DNA from: a virus
Length of the DNA: 44,790 bases
Virus record (IMG/VR): IMGVR_UViG_3300047440_000261
Location: 1 to 44,790 of that record
Direction: 5' to 3' (one strand)
Shown here in pieces: positions 16,367-24,741 of the stretch. A program made the translations under genes and the position numbers. Below the pieces are notes generated by a model. That model was given only the letters and a program-made list of their open reading frames with translations, ran no database searches and had not been told where the DNA came from. Each line of letters starts with the position of its first letter. Position 1 is the stretch's first letter.

Positions 16367-16947
16367 GGTATGTAAAGATTTGTAGGATTATCCTTATGCA
16401 ACTCTATATAAGAAAATTTTTCTCTGAACACTTGTGTGTTAAAAGCAGTTGTTATCAGGTGAAAACCATTCTTGCTAGGAATTGTTTCTATGACTTTTAT
16501 TCCTGCAGGTTCAATGTTATTGATATGTTCAATTACTGCTGGGAGAACTGATTCTCCAGAATTACAGTCAATGTCAACTATCCACTTCTTTATTGGATCA
16601 TTATGTCCTAGGCCACAGGCTCTGTCATATGATTTCATTAAGAATTTATATTCTCTGTTCTTCATAGTGTTAGCTACATTCTCTAAAGCTTGAAAGCCTA
16701 CCTTTTCAAAAGATCTTTTATTGAGTCTTATCATTGCTCGTGCATTAGTACTATCACATAGAGCTTTAATTTCATCATACCTATCTAATAGATATTGTTG
16801 AGACTTTATGTAATAACTCCTAATTACTCTGCTGTTACTTCCCAGTTGTGGATTCTCTTTCTTACGCTGTAATAATTGCAGATAATAAAAATCATCTGGT
16901 GTATCAAAATGTAAAAAAGGCAATACTTTACTTAAGTTATCTATCAT
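16363..16947 (-). CDS. Unknown protein with AEP-like motif pattern
   Basis: 194 residues. A helical N-terminal half (RAMIRLNKRSFEKVGFQALENVA) is followed by KKWIVDIDCNSG and then IETIPSKNGFHLITTAFN. The order 'hhhDhD ... s-x-H' is like the archaeo-eukaryotic primase (AEP) core, so a primase-, polymerase- or RNA-ligase-like activity is conceivable. The third AEP Asp is not evident and the protein is short. It sits just before the DnaB-like helicase. I regard this as an unknown with a suggestive motif. Confidence 0.6.
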   Translation of the reverse strand: MIDNLSKVLPFLHFDTPDDFYYLQLLQRKKENPQLGSNSRVIRSYYIKSQQYLLDRYDEIKALCDSTNARAMIRLNKRSFEKVGFQALENVANTMKNREYKFLMKSYDRACGLGHNDPIKKWIVDIDCNSGESVLPAVIEHINNIEPAGIKVIETIPSKNGFHLITTAFNTQVFREKFSYIELHKDNPTNLYIP

Positions 16948-17128
16948 CTTTTGGTTTTTTATTTGTTAATACTCCCCAACTAGCTCCACAAGGAATTGTT
17001 TCTATACCATACTCTTTAAGTTGTTTTGCTACCCATTCCTGTATTTCTTCTAAGCTTTTTTCTGCAAACCAAGGAGTTTGTAGCATAGCAGTAATTTCAA
17101 AGACTAAGTCAACTTCTTTCTGTGTCAT
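16937..17128 (-). CDS. Small unknown protein
   Basis: 63 residues, starts MTQKEVDLVFEITAML. Mostly helical, with one short Cys/Gly segment (IPCGASWGVLTNKK). It overlaps the metallophosphoesterase stop by four bases and the AEP-like gene start by 11, so it is part of the same message. Confidence 0.68.
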   Translation of the reverse strand: MTQKEVDLVFEITAMLQTPWFAEKSLEEIQEWVAKQLKEYGIETIPCGASWGVLTNKKPKDDR

Positions 17129-17820
17129 ATCTCTATTATATTACCATTACTACTTAGTTTTCCAAATTTTCCATCAGTCACTACACTACCATTACTGAAA
17201 ATGGTATCATAAGCTGATAGCTTTACTACTCCTGCATTTATAATATCCTCATTGTTATGCAAGTGGCCAAAACAAACAAGTTTAGGTTTAATTCTTTCCA
17301 AAACATGTCTTTTTAAGGATACATCTCCAGCAGGTTTTATATAATTATTAAAATCTACTGTAGCATCTAAAATGCCTTTAGGAGGGCCATGGGATATAAT
17401 AATGTCAGTATCTGTATCTACTTCCTTCCAGATTTCATTCATATTGTGTCTGGCCTTATTGAATACCCAGTCACCAAATGTTGGTGTATATGGAGATCCA
17501 AAAATCTTAAGGTCTTCTACATAGGCATACTCATCTTCCAAATAAGTAACACCCCTTGCTATAAAATCATTTCTACTGTACAGCTTGTAAAAAATAGATG
17601 TGTCATGATTCCCAGCCACAAAGATTTTGTGTTTAATTGGGAGATTGGCAAACCAGAGCATAAATTCTCTGACTTCAGGTTCATTCTTATACCTATCTCT
17701 AGGATTACTGCAGTCGCCACTGAAGATCACAAGATCTATGTTCTTTGGCACCTTTAATAATCTATGATAAGTATGAGTATCTCCTATGTGCCATATCTTA
17801 ACTTTTTTTCTTCTAGGCAT
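17125..17820 (-). CDS. Calcineurin-like metallophosphoesterase
   Basis: 231 residues with the complete di-metal signature: IGDTHTYH (D-x-H, about residues 12-19), FSGDCSN (GD), VAGNHD (GNHD, about 68-73), IISHGPP (H), and CFGHLHN (GHxH, about 190-196). It should hydrolyse phosphodiester or phosphomonoester bonds with two metal ions. Size suits a single-domain YfcE/MPPED-like enzyme rather than SbcD. A second, distinct metallophosphoesterase lies immediately upstream; the substrate of neither is known. Confidence 0.9.
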   Translation of the reverse strand: MPRRKKVKIWHIGDTHTYHRLLKVPKNIDLVIFSGDCSNPRDRYKNEPEVREFMLWFANLPIKHKIFVAGNHDTSIFYKLYSRNDFIARGVTYLEDEYAYVEDLKIFGSPYTPTFGDWVFNKARHNMNEIWKEVDTDTDIIISHGPPKGILDATVDFNNYIKPAGDVSLKRHVLERIKPKLVCFGHLHNNEDIINAGVVKLSAYDTIFSNGSVVTDGKFGKLSSNGNIIEI

Positions 17821-17831
17821 ACTCTTTGGTT

Positions 17832-18461
17832 TTATGCTCTTTCATGAGAGGGAAGGACTTCTGATGCCTTACCTTCCAGACTTTGCTTAGTTATTTGTTC
17901 TTTAACTTGTTGATAGGAAATAGGATAGTAGTTGTGACTATCTACTCCAGCATCCATTGCAGTAACAGGATGTTTTATAACACCTTTATTACTTAGGCCT
18001 CCATGGACATGTCCAAACAATTGCCATGATCCTCTATGTGAACCATTCCATACTATCATCGGATAATGGCACATTACAATATGTTGTTCTCCATAGGTAA
18101 TTTCATCATCTGGAATGAAGATTTCAGCCACATCATAGATTCCTGCCCAAGTCTCTCTGATGTCTTGTTTACTAAGAGCATCATTCTCATGGTTACCAAT
18201 GATGAGATACTTAGTTCCATTCAATCTATCCAGTAAGCTTTTTAGTGCTTTTGGACTAGCTGTCAAGGATACATCTCCCAGGTGAAATACTACACCATCT
18301 TTAGGAACAACTGAGTTCCAATTCTCTACTATTTGTTCATTCATCTCTTCTACACTAGTAAAAGGTCGATCACAATACTTTATAATGTTCTTGTGAAAGA
18401 AGTGTGTATCTGAAGTAAAGAACAATTTTTCTTTATCAAATATTACATTTTTAATTTTCAT
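17832..18461 (-). CDS. Metallophosphoesterase, second copy
   Basis: 209 residues with SDTHFFHKN (D-x-H, about residues 17-25), HLGDVSL (GD), IIGNHEND (GNHE), MCHYPM (H) and FGHVHGG (GHxH). This 'DTHFxHxNII' type is common in phages and bacteria and differs in detail from the other enzyme downstream, so it is not a recent duplicate. Its start overlaps the winged-helix gene in an ATGA junction. Probable nuclease or phosphatase in nucleotide metabolism. Confidence 0.9.
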   Translation of the reverse strand: MKIKNVIFDKEKLFFTSDTHFFHKNIIKYCDRPFTSVEEMNEQIVENWNSVVPKDGVVFHLGDVSLTASPKALKSLLDRLNGTKYLIIGNHENDALSKQDIRETWAGIYDVAEIFIPDDEITYGEQHIVMCHYPMIVWNGSHRGSWQLFGHVHGGLSNKGVIKHPVTAMDAGVDSHNYYPISYQQVKEQITKQSLEGKASEVLPSHERA

Positions 18462-19087
18462 ATGTCTACTCCCCCTCCTATGGGTTTTTCTTCTGTTTGT
18501 ACTATTACTGCTCCTTTACTTAACATCTCTATAAAAGGGACATAGTGATCCTTATCTAAAAACGTGTAACTGTTTTGTAGATAAGTAAGCTCATTAGATC
18601 TCTTCTTTATTGATGCATTCTTCTTAAGGAGTACAACAAGTTTTGTTGCTTCTATTATTTGTTTTGCAGTGTAAATTCCCTCATTAATTATAGAATTAAA
18701 TTTAAGTTTACACTTTTCCTTCTGTACTCTCATTCCTCGACTACCTGTAAAGATTCTTCCTTGAAATTCAAAGTGATCTGTAGATGGAAATGCTTCCCAC
18801 CACGAGTCAAACTCTTGAGTAGAGGCTTTCTTCTTTACAATAGGAACAGCTATCTTGGTAGCCATAAAGTCCAGTAATTCTTGTCCTATAGGAGTAAGTT
18901 TATAATCCTCTGAGAGGAGAACCTTTCTCTCTAAACTCTGAAGCATTGCTTCCAGCTTTATATTATCCTTATAAAGAGAGGCCACATCATGACCCTCCTT
19001 AACTAACATTAAGAGAAAAACATAATCAAGACTTAGTCCTTTCTTCTGTAACTCCTCGAAATGTTCTTTTGTTAGTTTGATTATCAT
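18458..19087 (-). CDS. Winged-helix-like protein, possible replication accessory
   Basis: 209 residues from MIIKLTKEHFEEL. The first 75 residues look like a winged helix (LDYVFLLMLVKEGHDVASL, then a helix-turn part and KLTPIGQELLDFM). The second half has FDSWWEAFPSTDHFEFQGR and GSRGMRVQKEKCKLKF, a layout seen in phage DnaD-like or helicase-loader proteins. A loader role for the DnaB-like helicase is an inference. The first 60 bases overlap a small frame upstream. Confidence 0.62.
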   Translation of the reverse strand: MIIKLTKEHFEELQKKGLSLDYVFLLMLVKEGHDVASLYKDNIKLEAMLQSLERKVLLSEDYKLTPIGQELLDFMATKIAVPIVKKKASTQEFDSWWEAFPSTDHFEFQGRIFTGSRGMRVQKEKCKLKFNSIINEGIYTAKQIIEATKLVVLLKKNASIKKRSNELTYLQNSYTFLDKDHYVPFIEMLSKGAVIVQTEEKPIGGGVDI

Positions 19088-19220
19088 CTCTCTCAATTTT
19101 AATGGTTATTAAAGCTGGTTTTCTGAGTTCTGGTATTCCTTCCAGAAGCTTTTGTTCATGCACGTCTGACTCTTTTTGCCAATCAAACATATCTACGAAG
19201 GTTATATCATCACTTGGCAT
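19026..19220 (-). CDS. Small acidic/basic unknown protein, overlapping
   Basis: 64 residues starting MPSDDITFVDMFDWQKE. It fills an otherwise empty 105 bases and its ATG overlaps the preceding stop by 19 bases, but about 60 bases of its end overlap the winged-helix gene in another frame. The Arg/Thr-rich end (the overlapped part) looks less protein-like. I think it is real but am not sure. Confidence 0.5.
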   Translation of the reverse strand: MPSDDITFVDMFDWQKESDVHEQKLLEGIPELRKPALITIKIERDDNQTNKRTFRGVTEERTKS

Positions 19221-19495
19221 CTTCTTAGTTTAAAATGATCCTCATCCTTTTGAAAAACATCATATACTCCAATATAATCATCTATATCTTCATCTCTAGG
19301 AGTACAGGTGAACACTTTATTCTTAGCAGAATAAACTCTCTCACTATCAAGAGTAGGTCTTTTTATACTCAACTTCTTCAAGTTAAATACAACCTCTGTT
19401 CCAATAAGTTTGTTCAAATTCTTGCATAAATAAACCCTTAAACTCTTCTTTTGAGAGTCTCTGTAAATCTTAATTGTTCCTACTATATCTTTCAT
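19202..19495 (-). CDS. Small beta-rich unknown protein
   Basis: 97 residues from MKDIVGTIKIYRDSQKKS; the ATG at 19495 comes two bases after the previous stop. It has alternating strands (LRVYLCKNLNKLIGTEVVFNL) like a small barrel, then a charged tail. No membrane segment or catalytic motif is seen. Confidence 0.7.
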   Translation of the reverse strand: MKDIVGTIKIYRDSQKKSLRVYLCKNLNKLIGTEVVFNLKKLSIKRPTLDSERVYSAKNKVFTCTPRDEDIDDYIGVYDVFQKDEDHFKLRRCQVMI

Positions 19496-19497
19496 AT

Positions 19498-19761
19498 TTA
19501 TCCTTTTATACGTAATCCAAACTGCAGATCCCACCATGAGAATATACTCTCTGCTTTCTTAGAATTAACTTTAAACACTTTTTTAATAAGAGCTATAGAA
19601 TATTTCTTAAACTCTTCGTGTTGTTCTTTGGTCATGGTAATGTTAGTATACCATTCCATATCATCTAGTGTGTCCATCATAGTTTTACCTACTATTTCAA
19701 GTTCTTTCTCTATCAGATGCCTGGCACAATTTTCCCTAGTTACTTTAACTTTTTGTTCCAT
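19498..19761 (-). CDS. Small helical unknown protein
   Basis: 87 residues starting MEQKVKVTRENCARHL, helical, ending in IFSWWDLQFGLRIKG. A 'WW-L-FGL' ending with preceding 'F..NSKKAE' is familiar from crAss-like phage early proteins, but no function is known to me. It abuts both neighbours. Confidence 0.7.
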   Translation of the reverse strand: MEQKVKVTRENCARHLIEKELEIVGKTMMDTLDDMEWYTNITMTKEQHEEFKKYSIALIKKVFKVNSKKAESIFSWWDLQFGLRIKG

Positions 19762-19988
19762 TAGTAGTCCATATGAATTAATATTGTCTCTCCTTCTGCC
19801 TCAGGATAATTATCTATTATCCAGTTATCAAGATCAAAATCATCATCATACTCTTTTTGTTTGTCTTTAGGTGTTATTGTATGCTCAATATAACTATCAC
19901 AGGGTGCTTCACTAGTTATATCATCTTTTTCAGTTATTTCTCTGGGTATTTCACAGTATGATAATACCTTCCATGTTTGTTCTTTCAT
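19761..19988 (-). CDS. Small acidic unknown protein
   Basis: 75 residues from MKEQTWKVLSYCEIP. The ATG at 19988 is three bases after the LAGLIDADG stop; a start 18 bases upstream would lie inside that gene. Rich in Asp and Glu (KEYDDDFDLDNW) with one conserved-looking Trp segment. Function unknown. Confidence 0.68.
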   Translation of the reverse strand: MKEQTWKVLSYCEIPREITEKDDITSEAPCDSYIEHTITPKDKQKEYDDDFDLDNWIIDNYPEAEGETILIHMDY

Positions 19989-19990
19989 GA

Positions 19991-20761
19991 TTATTTGTTT
20001 TTCCAAATGTTACTAAATTTTTCCTTTTTTCTTTTTAGATAACTTCCTTTACTACTGTAAATTAAATTAAAGAAAGCTTTCTTATCATCTATGTTATGAA
20101 TACATAAATAATATAAAACCTTTCCTTCTCTTGTCACTTTTCTCATTTTGCTATAAATGCTGTTATCTTTTAGAAACTGTTGTATTTGTTCTAAAAAAAC
20201 AAGAGAGCCTCCACAAAAAGATATTAATGGTATTTTGGTTTTTTCTGTAAACACTACACAACCATCTCCATCAAATACCCCTCTAATAAAATCTTTTGTT
20301 AAGGGAAATTTCCAAAAAAGAGTTAATGACTTATTCTCAGTTAATCCATACTTTTCTAAATTTTCTTTTAATCCTTTAGATCTCACCTGGACTCTATACA
20401 GAGTGTTCCCTTTCTTAGGTTGAGTTACATTTAAGTTTATTCTAGGATTTAAGAAATTTTTATAGTCTTCCATCCAGTCTTTGTCTTTGGTTTCTACAAC
20501 TAGTTTTCCAGAAGTTAAACATCCATCAGAAGCTATTACTCCTAACCAATATTGTACTTCTTTATCTGTATAATCATCAAAAACTGTTGGAGGAATAGCT
20601 CTAAGTCTTTCTGATAGACTTACTATGGATATACCATTTCTCATTAAAACTCTTCTTATGGAGGTATTGAATGTTTGAAAATGAGCGGCTATTTCTTTTT
20701 GATTTTTACCACTTAAATACATAGAAACAATCTGTTTTTCTTTTTCTTCTGAAAATTTCAT
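19991..20761 (-). CDS. Free-standing LAGLIDADG homing endonuclease
   Basis: 256 residues. The N-terminus is a helix-turn-helix like those of resolvases (KQIVSMYLSGKNQKEIAAHF). Two LAGLIDADG helices follow: YWLGVIASDGCLT (about residues 71-83) and FIRGVFDGDGCV (about 157-168), each ending in the catalytic Asp (as D-G). Two motifs in one chain indicate a monomeric enzyme. It sits directly after DNA polymerase and ends three bases before the next start. A full -33/-7 promoter stands in front of it. Its likely target is an allele of the region around the polymerase 3' end. Confidence 0.9.
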   Translation of the reverse strand: MKFSEEKEKQIVSMYLSGKNQKEIAAHFQTFNTSIRRVLMRNGISIVSLSERLRAIPPTVFDDYTDKEVQYWLGVIASDGCLTSGKLVVETKDKDWMEDYKNFLNPRINLNVTQPKKGNTLYRVQVRSKGLKENLEKYGLTENKSLTLFWKFPLTKDFIRGVFDGDGCVVFTEKTKIPLISFCGGSLVFLEQIQQFLKDNSIYSKMRKVTREGKVLYYLCIHNIDDKKAFFNLIYSSKGSYLKRKKEKFSNIWKNK

Positions 20762-20779
20762 AACTTAAAGATTTAGATA

Positions 20780-20811
20780 TAAATATACAGATTATTCTGG
20801 ACATATACAAA
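20780..20811 (-). promoter_or_regulatory. Bacteroidota-type promoter of the LAGLIDADG gene
   Basis: TTTG (20811-20808), 20 bases, then TATATTTA (20787-20780), close to the -33 TTTG / -7 TAnnTTTG consensus. It lies in the 50-base gap after the polymerase stop and 19 bases before the endonuclease ATG, so the endonuclease can be transcribed on its own. Confidence 0.65.
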
Positions 20812-22827
20812 TTATTTTGCTTGTCCCCAAGATTCTCCAATATTTGCTTGGGCATTGAGTTTAAACTCATCTAAGTAAAAGTTTCCTCCTTCTTTCATTG
20901 AAACTTCTACCTGTAATCTAGTTTCTTCAGCTAATTCTTTAGGACACTCAATAACCAATTCATCATGTACAGAATTACAGATCAGAACTTTCCACTGATA
21001 ATTGTTTTCAATTATCCAATCAAAAAGAATACAAGTAGATAGTTTAATCATGTGGCTTCCAACGCTTTGTATTGGATTATTTAAAGCCAAACGTTGATAT
21101 TCAGACTTTAATTTAAAAAAGGATTGAATATCTTTCTTTTTAGAATTATAAAAGTTTACGCTTTCAGGAAACTGATAAGTATATTCTCTTCCTTGTTCAT
21201 ATTCCTCAAACTTCTTTTTAAAGTCAATTTTACCAATTTTGTATTTTGTCCATTCTTCTCTAGTAATAGCTTCTACTTTTGTTTTTGTTTCTAAAAACTC
21301 ATCATATCTGGGTAACTTTAATTTCCAGCCTCCAGCAGACTCAATATATCCCTTTTTAACAGACTCTTGATAGATTCTTTCTCCCCATTCATACACTCCC
21401 TTGTGTAGATTTTTAAAGGCATCTTCTATTGTAATTGCCTCTTTTAAAGGAAATCCTTCATTCATGTGTAACGTAAACGCATTGCCCCCATAAGAGAATA
21501 AAAACCTAACTACTTTACATATATCTCTTTTTGGTTTATGTTTTTCTTTTATTTCATTGTCAGATAGATCTGCAAGTTCAGGAAAAACAGCTTTAGTCAG
21601 TAAACAGTGCAAATCTTGCCCTTCTAGCACTGATTTTTTCATGGCCTCATCTTTGGATCTATCTGTTAAGATAATTCCTTCTTGGGCTTCATAATCACAA
21701 ACTACCATTACATTGCCTTGGTTGGCCTTGAAGCAATATCTTGTAGTTTTATCTGCAGGAAAGTTTAAGAAGTTAATACTACCTCTCCTAGAGGAGAGTC
21801 TAGCTGTATCTACCATTGGATTGAAGTTGGTATATAACCTTTCATTCTCAATCTGCTGATAGATCTTATCACCAAAGGTTGTTACCCTGTGATTAGCCAC
21901 TTGATAGTTAATCCACATTTCAACAAACTCATGTTTAGACTTACTAATGACATTTTCATTAATACTATCTTTATCATCCTTGTCCTTTGTAGGTATACCA
22001 AAATCATTAAATACCTTAAGCATTTGGTGTGGAGAATTAACTGAAACAGTTATTTTCTTCAGACCATCCTCAAATAAATTAAGTTGATTATTGGCATATC
22101 TAGGGAGATGATCAAAGATATAAGCCTCAATTGTTTGCTTCCATTTAAAGGAGTTAACAACATCCTCTTCCATTTTAGCTGCCCATTTCTCACTTGAGAT
22201 AGGAAGGCCACACTGCTCCATGTAGGCTAATGCCCTGACATACCTGTAATGAAGTCTATAGGTATCGAGACTACCCCGCTCATCAAGTTTACTATAGAGT
22301 ACACTATGTAAATCAAGCAACCTATCCACATCATTAAAAGAATAAGTAATAGTGCTGCTTTGACTAAGCTTGACCAAGTGAATGTTTTTCTGTTCATATT
22401 TATCTAGTTTTATGCCCATTTCCCTTTCCATCAAACTACCAAGATCATGTCGCTTAGTTGGGTCACCATTGTACAAAATCCTAGAGGCTATCATAGTATC
22501 CCTAACTTCTTTAGGCCAGAAGTCGTGTTTATAGAAAAAACCTAGATCAAAAGTTATATTTTGACCAACTAAAATTTTACCATCTAAATAAGGAATTACA
22601 TCTTGAAATGTATAGTGATCATCACTTGTATAAAAATCAATAATATAGTTATTTACACCTGAACCAACCTGTAAACAAAACATATCATGATGTCTGGAGT
22701 CTAAACCTGTTGTCTCAGAATCTATACTTATAATTTCTGGTAAAAGTATTTCTTCAAGACTACAATAGTTATAATCACCTACTTTTTCAAAATATTCTCT
22801 GTTTTTAGTAATTATATAATCCGCCAT
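20812..22827 (-). CDS. polA: Family A DNA polymerase with 3'-5' exonuclease
   Basis: The phage replicative polymerase, 671 residues. Proofreading domain first: Exo I DSETTGLD (about residues 36-43), Exo II GQNITFDLGFF, Exo III YSFNDVD. Polymerase domain: motif A VCDYEAQEGII, motif B R-x3-K-x3-F-x3-YG in KRDICKVVRFLFSYGG (the Phe at the O-helix site discriminates against ddNTPs in related enzymes), motif C SVHDELVIE. There is no 5'-3' exonuclease domain, as in T7 and other phage enzymes. It is flanked by two homing endonuclease genes but is itself unbroken. It starts two bases after the stop of the AP2-type endonuclease. Confidence 0.95.
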   Translation of the reverse strand: MADYIITKNREYFEKVGDYNYCSLEEILLPEIISIDSETTGLDSRHHDMFCLQVGSGVNNYIIDFYTSDDHYTFQDVIPYLDGKILVGQNITFDLGFFYKHDFWPKEVRDTMIASRILYNGDPTKRHDLGSLMEREMGIKLDKYEQKNIHLVKLSQSSTITYSFNDVDRLLDLHSVLYSKLDERGSLDTYRLHYRYVRALAYMEQCGLPISSEKWAAKMEEDVVNSFKWKQTIEAYIFDHLPRYANNQLNLFEDGLKKITVSVNSPHQMLKVFNDFGIPTKDKDDKDSINENVISKSKHEFVEMWINYQVANHRVTTFGDKIYQQIENERLYTNFNPMVDTARLSSRRGSINFLNFPADKTTRYCFKANQGNVMVVCDYEAQEGIILTDRSKDEAMKKSVLEGQDLHCLLTKAVFPELADLSDNEIKEKHKPKRDICKVVRFLFSYGGNAFTLHMNEGFPLKEAITIEDAFKNLHKGVYEWGERIYQESVKKGYIESAGGWKLKLPRYDEFLETKTKVEAITREEWTKYKIGKIDFKKKFEEYEQGREYTYQFPESVNFYNSKKKDIQSFFKLKSEYQRLALNNPIQSVGSHMIKLSTCILFDWIIENNYQWKVLICNSVHDELVIECPKELAEETRLQVEVSMKEGGNFYLDEFKLNAQANIGESWGQAK

Positions 22828-22828
22828 A

Positions 22829-23569
22829 TTAATCAGTTATTTCAACAGTATAGTTAAACAATGAAACAAAAGCACTTAATGGTATTTTATCCTTCCACCT
22901 ATAAGCCATAAATTTTAAGTATTCTTCTTTTTTCTTTTTATAAAAAAGAAAGGCTTTTTCAGGAGTAGAAGCTATACCTAAATAAGTAGTTTTGCCATTT
23001 AAACAAATCTGAGCTCTAAATTTTCCTTTATGTTCAACAACACCTAGAGGAAGAGTTCTTTTTAATTTGTTAGTACCTGATAGTAAGATATTTATTTCAT
23101 TGGGAACAAAACAACAAGTTTCTTTACTATAAACTTTATTATTTTTAAACAAAATATCTTTATCTATACAAAATCCCTCTATATAATTTTCTTCAAACCA
23201 TTTGGCAAAATTTTGAAAATTATGCCATTCTGCACTAACAGTGCACTCTTGATAAGAAGGCCTAGAGACTTGTGTATTTGCATCATAGCATCTTCTTAAA
23301 ATATCAGACCAAACTAAGTAACTTTTAGTCCTTACTTTATTTTCTTTAGTTCTATACTCTCCATCACCTAAAAATCCAACGCCATAAACATTAGGATTAT
23401 AAGGATTTTTTACTTTACCATTTTTAATATCAAAAAAGTTTTTATTTTTTAAGATAAAACCATCTTTATATCTAATGGTACAATCTAGAGCATTAGTATA
23501 CTCAATTATTTCTACCTCTAATCCTTCATTTGTTATATATTTTTCTCCCAATCTACTTAATTTTTCCAT
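22829..23569 (-). CDS. Homing-endonuclease-like protein with AP2-type DNA-binding end
   Basis: 246 residues. The middle has LVWSDILRRCYDAN, then CTVSAEWHNFQNFAKWF, IDKDILFKNNKVYS and CCFVPNEINILL: the layout of a widespread phage nuclease-like family related to HNH/His-Me enzymes. The C-terminus LGVVEHKGKFRAQICLNGKT followed by YLGIASTPEKAF is AP2-like, a three-strand DNA-binding fold common in homing enzymes. I cannot point to a firm catalytic His. It sits immediately upstream of the DNA polymerase start, a usual place for such elements, with its own TATTTTTA box. Confidence 0.75.
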   Translation of the reverse strand: MEKLSRLGEKYITNEGLEVEIIEYTNALDCTIRYKDGFILKNKNFFDIKNGKVKNPYNPNVYGVGFLGDGEYRTKENKVRTKSYLVWSDILRRCYDANTQVSRPSYQECTVSAEWHNFQNFAKWFEENYIEGFCIDKDILFKNNKVYSKETCCFVPNEINILLSGTNKLKRTLPLGVVEHKGKFRAQICLNGKTTYLGIASTPEKAFLFYKKKKEEYLKFMAYRWKDKIPLSAFVSLFNYTVEITD

Positions 23570-23592
23570 TCTACTTATGATTAATACGTAGA

Positions 23593-23600
23593 TAAAAATA
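23593..23600 (-). promoter_or_regulatory. -7-like box (TATTTTTA) before AP2-type gene
   Basis: TTTTTTG runs straight into TATTTTTA, 24 bases before the ATG at 23569. The same TTTG+TATnTTTA block precedes the intron GIY-YIG and the gene at 39405. It lies next to a terminator hairpin. Confidence 0.45.
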
Positions 23601-23604
23601 CAAA

Positions 23605-23639
23605 AAATATCTCTAACTATAGAATAATTAGAGATATTT
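23605..23639 (-). terminator. Terminator after the small membrane protein gene
   Basis: Perfect 12-bp stem AAATATCTCTAA/TTAGAGATATTT with an 11-base loop and T runs on both flanks, nine bases after the stop at 23649. It could work in either direction, though nothing reads towards it on the plus strand. Confidence 0.75.
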
Positions 23640-23648
23640 TTTTATAAT

Positions 23649-23852
23649 TCACCAGTATTTAGCAGTTAAAACTCCTATTGTCACTATAGCCATTGCTATA
23701 TGTATAAAAAACCACATAACAGCTATAGCATGACATGGATCAGACCAATCATATGACCCTGTTTTCCATTTTACTCTCCTAAGTTCTTTAATAGACCAGT
23801 AACTCCAATATAAATAGCCAATAATCAAGATTGACAAGACTACATATCTCAT
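23649..23852 (-). CDS. Small protein with two membrane segments
   Basis: 67 residues. Segment one VVLSILIIGYLYWSYWSI (about 4-21) and segment two AVMWFFIHIAMAIVTIGVL (about 44-62), joined by a basic loop (KELRRVKWKTGSYDW). It should sit in the inner membrane. The start overlaps the previous stop in an ATGA junction and a terminator follows. Function unknown. Confidence 0.72.
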   Translation of the reverse strand: MRYVVLSILIIGYLYWSYWSIKELRRVKWKTGSYDWSDPCHAIAVMWFFIHIAMAIVTIGVLTAKYW

Positions 23853-23998
23853 GGCTCATCCTCCTCATCTGCTATAGCTCTTTCAACATCCATTAGTGTT
23901 AAGACAAACTCAGCTGTTTCTCCCTCTGTTTTTGCATACATTACTGCATACTGTAGAGCATCTCTAACAATTTTCAACTTGTGTTTTCTGATTTCCAT
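23849..23998 (-). CDS. Small helical unknown protein
   Basis: 49 residues from MEIRKHKLKIVRDALQ: a basic then neutral helix, with an acidic end (ADEEDEP). I start at 23998 just after the previous stop; a frame 102 bases longer would overlap that gene. No known function. Confidence 0.62.
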   Translation of the reverse strand: MEIRKHKLKIVRDALQYAVMYAKTEGETAEFVLTLMDVERAIADEEDEP

Positions 23999-24008
23999 AT
24001 CTCTATAA

Positions 24009-24512
24009 TTAAAGGTTTTCTTCTTCAGAAGTATGATCTCTGTATTCTCTATCATCAATAGCTTGTTGATTATCTTCTTCCTCACTTTCAAGAGATACAA
24101 GGTACGAAATAATTACTTTTCCATCATAAAGAATAGGATCTCCTGTTTTATCACATTCAATATTCATTACTCCATCATACTGATTTATAATGACATTGAT
24201 TTCATGATCAGTGATATTTCTAAGATCTCCATTCCCATCAAATAAACCTATTTCATCCTGCAGGGCAATAATCTCTCCATCTTTACCAGTAGTGATTATG
24301 TTGAGAGTTACTGGAGCTCCATTAATAGCCATAAAAGCATACTTATCAACATTATCATCCCATAAGGTAAAGAATAATAACTCAGGTTCTGGTAATCCAG
24401 CTACAACTTTAGTTACAAATGTCATACCTTTTAACAACTTTGGAGGATCATAACTACTCATTATGAACTCTCCTTCTACTAAAAACTTTTCTTCTTCTTT
24501 GTTTGATTCCAT
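24009..24512 (-). CDS. Acidic unknown protein
   Basis: 167 residues starting MESNKEEEKF. Beta-rich centre (PELLFFTLWDDNVDKYAFMAI; VTLNIITTGKDGEIIAL), then a strongly acidic tail (SLESEEEDNQQ and later SEEENL). The ATG follows a TATACACACA leader. No recognised family; the acidic tail might contact a basic partner. Confidence 0.7.
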   Translation of the reverse strand: MESNKEEEKFLVEGEFIMSSYDPPKLLKGMTFVTKVVAGLPEPELLFFTLWDDNVDKYAFMAINGAPVTLNIITTGKDGEIIALQDEIGLFDGNGDLRNITDHEINVIINQYDGVMNIECDKTGDPILYDGKVIISYLVSLESEEEDNQQAIDDREYRDHTSEEENL

Positions 24513-24528
24513 TGTGTGTATATTAAGA

Positions 24529-24741
24529 TTAAATTTTTTCGTAAAACAAAGGGTTTTTTAGAAACATTCTTCTTTTTCTGTTGAAGAATTTCTTAGAACC
24601 AACACTTAATTTGTGAGATAATACAGCTTTAAATATATGTTCATATCTTTCTTTTTCCTTTTTCTTCCAAGTATTTACTCCTGACATCTTATCTGCTCTA
24701 GAGCTAGCACTCTCTCCATAGTGACTATTTTTTGTTTTCAT
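24529..24741 (-). CDS. Small basic unknown protein
   Basis: 70 residues, Lys/Arg rich (WKKKEKERYEHIF; KKFFNRKRRMFLKN), starting MKTKNSHYGESASSRADK. Basic character suggests nucleic-acid binding, but this is only an impression. The start overlaps the previous stop in an ATGA junction. Confidence 0.68.
   Translation of the reverse strand: MKTKNSHYGESASSRADKMSGVNTWKKKEKERYEHIFKAVLSHKLSVGSKKFFNRKRRMFLKNPLFYEKI

Noticed and set aside
17389-17757. 122-codon open frame on the plus strand inside the first metallophosphoesterase gene
   Set aside because: It overlaps a gene with complete catalytic motifs on the minus strand and its product is an unstructured shadow without a motif.
19026-19096. Start of the winged-helix gene at 19096 or the overlapping small frame as the only gene
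   Set aside because: The helix LTKEHFEELQ needs the start near 19087, so both frames may be used; I kept both and lowered confidence in the small one.
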